A DNA stretch of 64,000 bases, from contig JAETSA010000010.1 in NCBI GenBank assembly GCA_021769885.1, positions 52,336 to 116,335 on the forward strand, written 5' to 3'. The position numbers and the translations under genes are program-made. Shown one piece after another: positions 32,064 through 39,572 of the stretch; within the stretch, counting starts at the first letter, position 1; every line of letters starts with the position of its first letter. This DNA is from Bacillota bacterium. Lineage in GTDB: Bacteria > Bacillota > Clostridia > Oscillospirales > Acutalibacteraceae. The notes beneath the pieces were generated by a model. That model was not told the DNA's origin. It saw only the letters and a list, made by a program, of their open reading frames with translations, and did not search any database.

Positions 32064-32822
32064 TTATACATTTCCGATATAGCATTTCGTAAAATTCGGC
32101 ATACAGACTTTGCCGTTTTCCGCATATTTCCCGAACAGGGCTCGGAGTGCTGCCACATAGTCGTGATATGCCGCATCCGTCGGCTTCGGGGCGTAAGATG
32201 CAGAGAGATTCCTGCCCACAAAGCTCTGTTCGTCGAAATACAGCGGGAAGTCGAAGGTCAGCGTGCGGTATACGCCGCCCGAAAAGAAATCCGCAAATTC
32301 GCCGTCCTGCCGTGCACCGCGCATACCGCCTGAAAACCCTTTGAAATTCGGACAGTAAAGCCGATTGATACGGTCGTTTTCCTGCACGAGTGCGGAATCT
32401 TCATCACGGCTGTTCCAAATCAGAATCACCGACCCGTTCGGTCTTAAAATCCGTCGGCATTCTTGCCTGAACGCCGCGCGGTCAAACCAATGAAATGCCT
32501 GCGCGGCAGTGATGCAGGCGACACTGCAAGCGGGCAGGGTGGTGTGCTCTGCCGTGCCGTCTACCGAAATATAATTCGGAAAAGCCGCCAGCGCTTCCTC
32601 GGCGATTTGGCGCATATCGGCATTTGGCTCTACCGCATAAACGGTACAGCCTTTTTTCAAAAGCATCTGCGTCAGCTTGCCTGTACCTGCGCCGATGTCG
32701 GCAAGCACATCCGATGCTGTCAAATGTAGATTTGAAAACAGCTCGTCTATGCATTCCTGCGGGTAAGACGGGCGGAACTGTGCGTAGATTTCGCCTTTGC
32801 CGTCAAATTTGGTTTCGTTCAT
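32064..32822 (-). CDS. Class I SAM-dependent methyltransferase
   Basis: A 252-residue methyltransferase of the UbiE/Methyltransf_11 type. Motif I is VLADIGAGTGKLTQ (about 39-52), followed by VYAVEPNADM, and motif IV/V is ITAAQAFHWFD with LRPNGSVILIWNSRD. The substrate is unknown. The AQAFHWFD segment is common in a broad clostridial/actinobacterial group. ACGGAGGG precedes ATG 32822. A hairpin with a T-run lies just upstream on the same strand. Confidence 0.88.
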   Translation of the reverse strand: MNETKFDGKGEIYAQFRPSYPQECIDELFSNLHLTASDVLADIGAGTGKLTQMLLKKGCTVYAVEPNADMRQIAEEALAAFPNYISVDGTAEHTTLPACSVACITAAQAFHWFDRAAFRQECRRILRPNGSVILIWNSRDEDSALVQENDRINRLYCPNFKGFSGGMRGARQDGEFADFFSGGVYRTLTFDFPLYFDEQSFVGRNLSASYAPKPTDAAYHDYVAALRALFGKYAENGKVCMPNFTKCYIGNV

Positions 32823-32849
32823 AGATTCCCTCCGTTTTTTATCTAACGA

Positions 32850-32884
32850 GAAAATACGACTGAAATGCGAAATTTCAGTCGTAT
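32850..32884 (-). terminator. Hairpin with T-run just upstream of the methyltransferase gene
   Basis: On the minus strand ATACGACTGAAAT pairs perfectly with ATTTCAGTCGTAT around a four-base loop and is followed by TTTT. It lies 28 bp before the start codon, so it is either an attenuator or the end of an upstream transcript. Confidence 0.55.
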
Positions 32885-32984
32885 GCGCGTGTCGAAAAAT
32901 CTGCCTGCCTCCCTTTAACCGGGCAGGTGTTGTAAATCGTCCTTACGGATTTGTGTGAATCTTCCACAGTACAGCGTGAATTTG

Positions 32985-33395
32985 ATTCACGCGTAGTGGC
33001 GGACTTCCACGTCCGCCGTTGGTTGTATTCAAATCTAACCTTACTCGGGTCGTCGGGACGCCGACCCCTACGGGGATTGTGTTTCGCCGCTGGGTTGTGT
33101 AGATGACGTGTTCCGTAAAATTTTGCATTGTGTAAAATAGCTTCGCGAATTGTAGGGGTCGGCGTTCTCGCCTGCCGGCTCGGTCGGTGCTTCTAAGCTT
33201 CGCTTAGAGGTGTCCACTGGACACCCGCACCCTCGACGACCCGCGGGCGAACACAGTTCGCCCCTACGGAGTTCGCATATCACCATTGGGTTTGCATAGA
33301 ATCCAACCGTGCTCGGGCGGATGAAGGCATCCGCCCCTACGGGTTGCGCGTTACCGTCTGGTTTGAGCAAATTTGCAAGGTTGCTCTGGCGGGCG
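32985..33395. repeat. Intergenic hairpin-repeat cluster 6
   Basis: Includes modules with CGGACTTCCACGTCCG and CGAACACAGTTCG arms and the 85-bp composite module at about 33153-33240 (AAGCTTCGCTT and GTGTCCACTGGACAC stems). Confidence 0.85.
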
Positions 33396-33420
33396 TAGTT
33401 GGGAGGATAATAAGGTTTGC

Positions 33421-33882
33421 CTATTTTATCAAAATTTTTACCACAATTTTTTCTACCGGCTCGGGTGCACTTGTAAAGCATCCCGGCTTGTGCGGTTCCT
33501 GCGGATAGAATATTGCAAATTCATCTGCCTGCACAGTCAATTCGCAAGGGGCAACCCCATCTTTTTCCGCAAAAAAGGCAATGTCCTTTTGTGTATCCAT
33601 AGGTACGGTACAGCGGAGATTGCCGTGAGATGTCCAATACATTTTTTCTGTACCGCAGACAACATATTGCAAATCCAAATACCGTTCGTGTGCTTCGTAA
33701 TCTTTCTTGGGCGATACGGTTTCGTATTTCTGTACGAATGCAAAGCAGCGGTTGCCGTCCAGCTCGTAGCGTCCGCAGGCAAGCGGATGTTTTTTATAGT
33801 TCATAATAAAATCATATGCCAACAGCAGAGTTTCATTGTCGCCTGCGTATCGCGGCAGATTTTGAATATTGTCTATAATCAT
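33421..33882 (-). CDS. YhcH/YjgK/YiaL-family protein
   Basis: A 153-residue cupin-like protein of the DUF386 family, which includes EbgC-like anomerase or beta-subunit proteins and YiaL. Conserved features are KKDYEAHERYLDLQYVV and the HxxxxxP/EPHKPG region, which form a metal-binding cupin pocket. Members often act on sialic acid or related sugars, but nothing here confirms a substrate. The ATG overlaps the MscS stop as ATGA, so translation is coupled to the channel gene. Confidence 0.88.
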   Translation of the reverse strand: MIIDNIQNLPRYAGDNETLLLAYDFIMNYKKHPLACGRYELDGNRCFAFVQKYETVSPKKDYEAHERYLDLQYVVCGTEKMYWTSHGNLRCTVPMDTQKDIAFFAEKDGVAPCELTVQADEFAIFYPQEPHKPGCFTSAPEPVEKIVVKILIK

Positions 33883-34709
33883 TGATCCGTACCATCCTTT
33901 TCAGTAATCATATGTACATTCAAGTGATTGTAAGTCATTTCAACGCCGCGGGCATCAAATTCCGTTTTGATTTGTGCAAGAAGCGAGAAACGCGCGTCCC
34001 AATAGTCGGCGGTTTTGACCCATACGCGCACCACATAACGAATACTGCTGTCGTCATAAGAAAGCACGGCGGCAAACGGCGGGGCAGGTTCGTTTTCAAC
34101 TGCGTCAATCGCATTCGCTGCCGCAAGCAACGCCTCGCGAACCATTTCCAGCGGCGCATCGTAAGAGGCGGAAATTTCCAAATCGATCCGACGCTTTTCC
34201 TGCGCGGTGTAGTTGATGATTTTGGTTGCGATAATTTTGCTGTTCGGCACGTGAATCATTTTGTTGTCTACGGTGGTGATGCGCGTGTGAATCAGATGAA
34301 TCATCTCCACCGTGCCGCTGATGTCGTCAATTTCGACATAATCCCCGATTTTAAACGGCTTTGTGACCAAAATCATAATGCCGCCCGCGCAGTTTGAAAG
34401 CGAATCCTGTACGGCGAGCGACGCTGCCAAGCCGACCACGGAGAACGCCGCAAGCAAAGAGGTTACCGAAACCCCCAGCGTTTCAATGACAATCATCGCC
34501 GTAACAAACCACAAAATCAGCCGAACGACTGCTTTCAGGATTTTTTGCAGTGTCGCATCTAAAGAAAAACGCGCGAGCAGGCGGTCAAACAGCCGAACGA
34601 CTAAGCGCATCAGCAGATAGCAGACGACAAAGGCGACCGCCGCGCTGAGGATTTTCCCCACGGTGAAATTGCCGACGGAATATTCTAAAATCTCGTGTAA
34701 TTTATCCAT
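33879..34709 (-). CDS. MscS-family mechanosensitive channel
   Basis: A 276-residue small-conductance channel that opens under membrane tension to release solutes during osmotic downshock. Three N-terminal membrane helices (about 17-105) end in the pore helix VVGLAASLAVQDSLSNCAGG. The beta domain starts PFKIGDYVEIDDISGTVEMI, and the cytoplasmic cage follows. The size is typical. AAAGGG precedes ATG 34709. It is the first gene of a two-gene unit with the YhcH protein. Confidence 0.93.
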   Translation of the reverse strand: MDKLHEILEYSVGNFTVGKILSAAVAFVVCYLLMRLVVRLFDRLLARFSLDATLQKILKAVVRLILWFVTAMIVIETLGVSVTSLLAAFSVVGLAASLAVQDSLSNCAGGIMILVTKPFKIGDYVEIDDISGTVEMIHLIHTRITTVDNKMIHVPNSKIIATKIINYTAQEKRRIDLEISASYDAPLEMVREALLAAANAIDAVENEPAPPFAAVLSYDDSSIRYVVRVWVKTADYWDARFSLLAQIKTEFDARGVEMTYNHLNVHMITEKDGTDQ

Positions 34710-34718
34710 ATGTACCCT

Positions 34719-35411
34719 TTATCGTGCAAAAAGAACGGTTGCCGCCATAATGAACTGCGCGGCGTAATACAAGGTGTGGTTAAGAATGACGTTGAACTTT
34801 GTGTTTTTTCCCTCGCCGAAATACATCCCCGAAAGCACGAGGTCGGACAACAGGAACAGCAGTCCGCCGACAGACATCACGACCCACATTGTTTGGAAAT
34901 GCGTCATCACGGCGGTGACCATTGCCATCGTCATCGTAAGCGAAAGGGTAAAAGAGTAAAGAAATACAATCCATTTGAATTTGCCGTACTGCATTTTCAA
35001 GGGCTTTTCCAAAAGTATTGCAACGACGGCAATCAAAAGAGCCGCCGCAACAGCAATCACGACGGAGAGCGGTGTGTAAGCACTTGCATTAAACACGGCG
35101 GTCACAAAGCAGATGTGCCCGAGCAGGAAAAAGATAAAGCCCGAATACAGGTAAGAGTCCTTATCCTGCAAATAAATCCATTTTAGGTCGAGCCACACAT
35201 CGCCCAAAAGCCCGCACACAAGACCGATGGTCATCCAGGAGCCAAAGCCTAAGAAGCTGCGGTTTTCGTTGGTGGCCGCCACCGCTGTGGCGATGAAGCA
35301 AAGACTGGCTACCGCCTTCGCATACAGTGCCGCAATACCGCCGCGCTTGACGCGGAGCACCAAAAATACAACTGTCGCAAGGATTCCGATTACGAGTAAC
35401 GCCCAATACAC
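34719..35411 (-). CDS. YhhN-family membrane protein (lysoplasmalogenase-like)
   Basis: A 230-residue protein with about eight membrane segments. The family signature acidic residues are in GLLGDVWL and LLSDLVLS, with FFLLGHICFV between them. Characterised YhhN/TMEM86 relatives hydrolyse the vinyl-ether bond of lysoplasmalogens, which fits anaerobes with plasmalogen lipids. Activity here is inference. The start is GTG 35411 with GGAG seven bases upstream. It lies 9 bp before the MscS gene, so they may be cotranscribed. Confidence 0.8.
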   Translation of the reverse strand: MYWALLVIGILATVVFLVLRVKRGGIAALYAKAVASLCFIATAVAATNENRSFLGFGSWMTIGLVCGLLGDVWLDLKWIYLQDKDSYLYSGFIFFLLGHICFVTAVFNASAYTPLSVVIAVAAALLIAVVAILLEKPLKMQYGKFKWIVFLYSFTLSLTMTMAMVTAVMTHFQTMWVVMSVGGLLFLLSDLVLSGMYFGEGKNTKFNVILNHTLYYAAQFIMAATVLFAR

Positions 35412-35425
35412 AAAACCACTCCAAG

Positions 35426-35492
35426 CCTTAAAAAATGTGTGGCTGAAACCCGATGCGGCGGTTTCGCCCGATCTGATTTCAGCCTTACTCTG
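35426..35492 (-). terminator. Probable terminator between the Dabb and YhhN genes
   Basis: On the minus strand GGCTGAAA with a GAT-GGG extension pairs with ATCGGGTTTCAGCC, and TTTTTT follows after four bases. The stem is interrupted. Confidence 0.5.
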
Positions 35493-35562
35493 TTACATAA
35501 TATACAATATTTTCCAAGAAAATTCAATAGCTTTTAGAAAATTTAATAAAATTCAATGCGGT

Positions 35563-35862
35563 TCAGTCTGCAAAGTAATCCGCTGCTAAGCGGTTTTTAA
35601 CATACGGTGCCGCCATTTGCTTGTGCGCGACGTGTAGAGGATGGTTTTGGAAGCTCTGCATCGCCTCTAAGGATTCGAAGGCTGCATAAAAGACAAAGTC
35701 ACAGTCCTGCCCGACAATGTTTTCGCCGATTTCACAGGATAAAAGACCGTCAATTTTTCCCTCTAAGTTTTTTACGGATGCAGAGAGCTTTTCTAAAACC
35801 TCTGCGCGGTTTTCGTCGGTTACCGCGTCGGAAAACTGCCAAAATAAAATATGCTTAAGCAT
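35563..35862 (-). CDS. Dabb-family (stress-responsive A/B barrel) protein
   Basis: A 99-residue single-domain ferredoxin-like barrel protein. The opening MLKHILFWQFSDAVTDE and the NHPLHVAHKQ segment are typical of Dabb (PF07876), whose members form dimers and have varied or unknown functions. GAGGTG lies before ATG 35862. Its divergent neighbour is the T-box leader. Confidence 0.88.
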   Translation of the reverse strand: MLKHILFWQFSDAVTDENRAEVLEKLSASVKNLEGKIDGLLSCEIGENIVGQDCDFVFYAAFESLEAMQSFQNHPLHVAHKQMAAPYVKNRLAADYFAD

Positions 35863-35911
35863 AAAATCACCTCAAGATATATTGTAGCACAAATTTTTTG
35901 AAAATAAAGTG

Positions 35912-35940
35912 TTGACAAATTTCGGGTTTTGTGTTTTAAT
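35912..35940 (+). promoter_or_regulatory. Promoter of the T-box leader
   Basis: TTGACA (35912-35917), a 17-bp spacer and TTTAAT (35935-35940), just before the T-box leader. Confidence 0.8.
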
Positions 35941-35944
35941 TTTG

Positions 35945-36198
35945 TAAACCGATGAAACGGAAGTAAAACTGCATTACGAATTTTCAGCGAGCGGGCGGCG
36001 GTGCAAGGTCCGTAATTACGAAGCAGATAAATGGTCCGTTGAGGGCGCATTGAAAAGATGTGACGGCACTTTCCCGTTACAGAAAGAGGAATATGTCAGT
36101 ATTCCGTAAAGGTGGGCGGCGTTTGCCGTCAATCAAGGTGGTACCGCAGGTTAAAAACTTTTTCCTGTCCTTGTGTTTTGCAAGGGCAGGTTTTTTGT
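35945..36198 (+). promoter_or_regulatory. T-box riboswitch leader
   Basis: A T-box senses uncharged tRNA and allows readthrough of a terminator when the amino acid is scarce. Stem I has a lower helix ACGGA/TCCGT and an upper helix CTGC/GCAG. The 5' side of the internal loop contains AGTA. The 3' side is ATAAATGG (36027-36034), so the specifier is either TGG (Trp) or ATG (Met). The conserved T-box sequence AAGGTGGTACCGCAGG is at 36135-36150. The terminator CCTGTCCTTG/CAAGGGCAGG plus TTTTTT is at 36164-36197. The downstream genes encode a TrpX-type transporter, which favours Trp. Confidence 0.93.
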
Positions 36199-36203
36199 TT
36201 TTA

Positions 36204-36472
36204 GCCGGACGGCGCGAATTTGAACCCGCCTAAAACGGTGGTCTTTTGCCGCTTTTTAGCGTACGGACTCGGTTGGCGACAGCCAACCGTCGCCCTCTGC
36301 ACCAAAAATCGGCGAAAATCTCATCCGTTTTAGGTCGCAGAGTTTTGCGGGAATAGATTTTTCCCTGAACAAGGAAAAAAGCGCAGCAATCCTGTCGGAT
36401 TGCGAGCATTTTTGACGCCGTGCAGGGGAAAAGATATCCTGCACACCTAAGTTCAAATTCGCACCGTCCGGC
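36204..36472. mobile_element. MITE-like element, copy 1 (269 bp), inside the T-box leader
   Basis: Bounded by 22-bp imperfect terminal inverted repeats (GCCGGACGGCGCGAATTTG and its complement, one internal mismatch). Inside is a GGTTGGC-GACA-GCCAACC hairpin. Much of the sequence recurs in inverse orientation at 57344-57536, but this copy has about 80 extra bases near its right end. There is no transposase frame. It begins six bases after the T-run of the T-box terminator. Confidence 0.8.
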
Positions 36473-36546
36473 CAGGGGCGGCGCAAGCCAAATCGGGAAC
36501 ACCAACTGACGAAACATAAATTTTTTATATTTCGGAGGAAAAAGAA

Positions 36547-37551
36547 ATGAAAACGAAGAAAATTGTATCCATTGTAATGGCACTGGTTCTGTTGATGGGC
36601 TGTATCGGTTTGTTTGCCGCCTGCGGCAAGGAAGGCACGGTCGGCGAGGGCGGCACAACCCCGCGTGATACCGATGATGTTTACAAGGTGGCTATCGTAC
36701 AGCTTGCGGATAACGGCGCGTTTACCGAAATGCGCGAGGCCTTCATTCAAAGAATGCGCGAACTCGGCTATGACGAAGCAAAAATGACCTTTGACATCAA
36801 AAATGCACAGGGCGACCAGTCCACTCTGCAAAGTATTTGCAGTAACCTGAATGATTATGATTTGATTGTGCCGATTGTGACCCCCGCAACGGCGGCAGTT
36901 GTGAACCAAGCACCGAAAGCACCGGTCGTCTTTATTTCCGTGACCAATCCCGTGGCTTCGGGCGTTTTGACCACGATGGAAGCACCTGACAAAAATGCAA
37001 CCGGCACTTCCAATATCGTGCCTGTTGACCGCATTTTTACACTGGCAAAGGAACTGACACCGAATGTAAAGAACATCGGTATTCTCTATTGCTCGGGTGA
37101 GCAGAACGCGGTGCAGACTGCCGCAAAGGCAAAGGATTATCTGTCGGCGAACGGTTATACCTTTAAAGAAGTGACCGTTGCAAACTCCGCAGAGGTTGCG
37201 CAGGCGGCACAGTCTTTGGCAAACGATGTCGATGCGATTTACGTACCGATTGACTCCACCGTGCAGACCGCGATGAGCGAAGTTGTAAACGCCGCGAATG
37301 CGAAGAAAATTCCCGTATACGGCTCCGACCCCGTTATGGTAAAATCCGGCGCGTTGGCGTGCGTCAGCTGCAGCAACACCCAGCTCGGTCAGAAATCGGC
37401 GGAAATGGCAGACGAAATTCTGCGCGGCAAAAAGGTTTCCGAAGTCCCTGCGGTTGCGATGGAAGAGTTCCAGTATGTCATCAGCCGTCAGGCGGCAGAT
37501 ACCCTCGGCATTGCAGTGCCGAACGGCAGTAACTATGTTGTGATGGGCTAA
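36547..37551 (+). CDS. ABC transporter substrate-binding lipoprotein (TrpX-like)
   Basis: A 334-residue extracellular lipoprotein of the ABC_sub_bind family. The lipobox is GLFAAC (lipidated Cys near residue 25), followed by a type I periplasmic-binding fold with YKVAIVQLADNGAFTEMREAF and VFISVTNPVASG. Such proteins sit with BPD_transp_2 permeases in TrpXYZ systems for tryptophan or related solutes. Control by a T-box whose specifier loop includes UGG supports tryptophan, though Met (AUG) is not excluded. TCGGAGG precedes ATG 36547. The MITE lies between the T-box and this gene. Confidence 0.85.
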   Translation: MKTKKIVSIVMALVLLMGCIGLFAACGKEGTVGEGGTTPRDTDDVYKVAIVQLADNGAFTEMREAFIQRMRELGYDEAKMTFDIKNAQGDQSTLQSICSNLNDYDLIVPIVTPATAAVVNQAPKAPVVFISVTNPVASGVLTTMEAPDKNATGTSNIVPVDRIFTLAKELTPNVKNIGILYCSGEQNAVQTAAKAKDYLSANGYTFKEVTVANSAEVAQAAQSLANDVDAIYVPIDSTVQTAMSEVVNAANAKKIPVYGSDPVMVKSGALACVSCSNTQLGQKSAEMADEILRGKKVSEVPAVAMEEFQYVISRQAADTLGIAVPNGSNYVVMG

Positions 37552-37631
37552 GCCTTTCAAAATATAAAAAACTTTCGGGCAGCACACAGCGGCTGCCCGA
37601 TTCTGTCTATTTTAAAGATATAGGTGATTTT

Positions 37632-38534
37632 ATGGAAATTGCGGCAAGTGCACTGCTTTTGGGATTGCAATATGCACTATTGGCGCTCGGTGTGTATATC
37701 ACGTTCCGCGTTTTGAATATTCCCGACCTTACTGTGGATGGCAGCTTTACGCTCGGTGCGGCGGTTTCGGCGGTCTTGAGCGTGGCGGGGCATCCGTTTT
37801 TGGGACTCTTGGCGGCGATTCTTTGCGGTGCGGCGGCAGGCTCGGTGACGGGCTTTTTGCAGACAAAGGCGGGTATCCACCCGATTTTGGCGGGCATCCT
37901 TACAATGAGCGGTCTGTATACTGTGAATATTACCATTATGGACGCGCCGAATGTGTCATTGATTGGTAAGCCCCGATTTTACGAAGCTGTGTATGCGCTT
38001 CTGCCGAATGCGGATAAGGATGTGCTCAAAACCGTTTGTGTGGCAGTGATTTGCGCAGGAATTACCGCCGCTTTGATTCTGTTTTTCAAAACGGTGTTCG
38101 GACTGTGCATCCGCGCCACAGGCAACAATGAAGATATGGTGCGTGCATCGTCCATCAATACAAATGCCGCGAAAATTACGGCACTCAGTATTGCCAATGC
38201 ATTGGTGGCACTTTCGGGCGGTCTCATCGCGCAGACCGGCGGCTTTGCCGATGTGAACGCCGGCAGCGGTATGATTGTAGTCGGTCTTGCGTCCGTTATC
38301 ATCGGTGAAGTGATTTTCGGCAGACGGAGTCTGACACTCGGACTGCTTTCCGCCGTGGTCGGCTCGGTGCTGTACCGCCTGATTATCGCCTTGGCACTTG
38401 AAACCAACATATTCTCGGCAAATGCGCTGAAGCTTTTGTCGGCGGTGATTGTCGGTATTACGCTTTGTGTGCCTGCGGTGCGCAAAGCGATTGCAGAGCA
38501 GAAAATCCGAAAGGGGGCGCGCAAAAATGCTTAA
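37632..38534 (+). CDS. ABC transporter permease (TrpY-like)
   Basis: A 300-residue inner-membrane permease of the BPD_transp_2 type with about eight to nine membrane helices. Recognisable parts are RVLNIPDLTVDGSFTLGAAV near the N-terminus and ATGNNEDMVRASSINTNAAK, the coupling-loop region that contacts the ATPase. It follows the binding protein after 80 bp that contain a CGGGCAGC/GCTGCCCG hairpin without a T-run, which may adjust expression between the two. It overlaps the ATPase gene by 8 bp. Confidence 0.9.
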   Translation: MEIAASALLLGLQYALLALGVYITFRVLNIPDLTVDGSFTLGAAVSAVLSVAGHPFLGLLAAILCGAAAGSVTGFLQTKAGIHPILAGILTMSGLYTVNITIMDAPNVSLIGKPRFYEAVYALLPNADKDVLKTVCVAVICAGITAALILFFKTVFGLCIRATGNNEDMVRASSINTNAAKITALSIANALVALSGGLIAQTGGFADVNAGSGMIVVGLASVIIGEVIFGRRSLTLGLLSAVVGSVLYRLIIALALETNIFSANALKLLSAVIVGITLCVPAVRKAIAEQKIRKGARKNA

Positions 38535-39330
38535 CGTGAAAAATCTCAGCAAAACCTTTTTAAAAGGCACGCCCAACGAGCATACCGCGCTTCAAAATCT
38601 TTCCCTGCATTTGGAAAAAGGCGATTTTGTTACGGTAATCGGTTCGAACGGCGCGGGCAAATCCACACTGTTCAATGCGATTGCAGGCTCGTTTTTGTGC
38701 GAAGCGGGCAGTATCGTTTTAGACGGTGCAGACATTACCTATAAAAAAGAGCATCAGCGCGCCAAGCAGATTGGACGTATTTTCCAAGACCCGATGAAGG
38801 GGACGGCACCCGACCTGACTGTAGAGGAAAATTTGGCACTTGCCTATGCAAAGTCGATGCGCAATCCGTTCACTTCGGCACGCAGACGGAAAGATGTGGA
38901 TTTTTACCGCGCACAGCTTGCGCGTCTGGATATGGGCTTAGAGGAGCGTATGCGCACCAAAATGGGACAGCTTTCGGGCGGCCAGCGGCAGGCGGTCACG
39001 CTTCTTATGAGTACCATTGTTACACCGAAGCTGTTGCTTTTGGATGAGCATACCGCCGCGCTCGACCCCGTGACGGCGCAAAAGGTGCTGGAAATCACCA
39101 AGGATATCGTTTCGGAAAACCAAATCACGACGATGATGATTACGCATAACATCGGGCAGGCATTGCACACGGGCAACCGCACCATTATGCTTGCCAACGG
39201 CAGAATCGTATTGGATTTACAGGGCACAGAGCGTGAGAATATCACGCTGCCCGAGCTTTTGGAGATGTATAAGGAAAAAGCGGGCAAGGTGCTCGACAAC
39301 GACCGTATGCTGTTGTCGGATGCAGAGTAA
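38527..39330 (+). CDS. ABC transporter ATP-binding protein (TrpZ-like)
   Basis: A 267-residue ABC ATPase powering the importer. Walker A is GSNGAGKST (39-47), the signature is LSGGQRQAVTL, Walker B is LLLLDEH, and the switch is THN. The residue after the Walker B Asp-Glu is His-Thr-Ala-Ala-Leu-Asp, as in this subfamily. The start ATG 38527 lies inside the permease end, and AAAGGGGG upstream acts as its ribosome site. It completes a binding protein, permease and ATPase operon. Confidence 0.93.
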   Translation: MLNVKNLSKTFLKGTPNEHTALQNLSLHLEKGDFVTVIGSNGAGKSTLFNAIAGSFLCEAGSIVLDGADITYKKEHQRAKQIGRIFQDPMKGTAPDLTVEENLALAYAKSMRNPFTSARRRKDVDFYRAQLARLDMGLEERMRTKMGQLSGGQRQAVTLLMSTIVTPKLLLLDEHTAALDPVTAQKVLEITKDIVSENQITTMMITHNIGQALHTGNRTIMLANGRIVLDLQGTERENITLPELLEMYKEKAGKVLDNDRMLLSDAE

Positions 39331-39394
39331 AATTAGGATGTCATTCTGCGCCGTAGGCGAAGAATCTCCCACAGTACAATGTAAATTTGGTGCA

Positions 39395-39535
39395 CGTGTA
39401 GGGAACGACCTTAAGTGTCGTTCCGTGGAGTTTGTTCGGTTTTAACGGGCGAACACAGTTCGCCCCTACGGGTGGGTGCACTGCCGTAAATTATGATGAA
39501 ATCCTAGGGACAGCTCTCGCGGCTGTCCGTTTTCA
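39395..39535. repeat. Intergenic hairpin-repeat cluster 7
   Basis: Modules with GGAACGACCTTAAGTGTCGTTCC, CGAACACAGTTCG and GACAGCTCTCGCGGCTGTC arms between the ABC operon and the GH20 gene. The first is given here with bases that run continuously in the sequence only as two arms, GGAACGAC and GTCGTTCC. Confidence 0.75.
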
Positions 39536-39572
39536 TTATAGCACAATATGAATTTCACATACGCCCGTTGGG

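Noticed and set aside
36256..37587. 443-codon open frame antisense to the TrpX-like gene and MITE
   Set aside because: It mirrors the codon pattern of the real lipoprotein gene, crosses the MITE and lacks a ribosome site. The sense strand encodes a clear substrate-binding protein.
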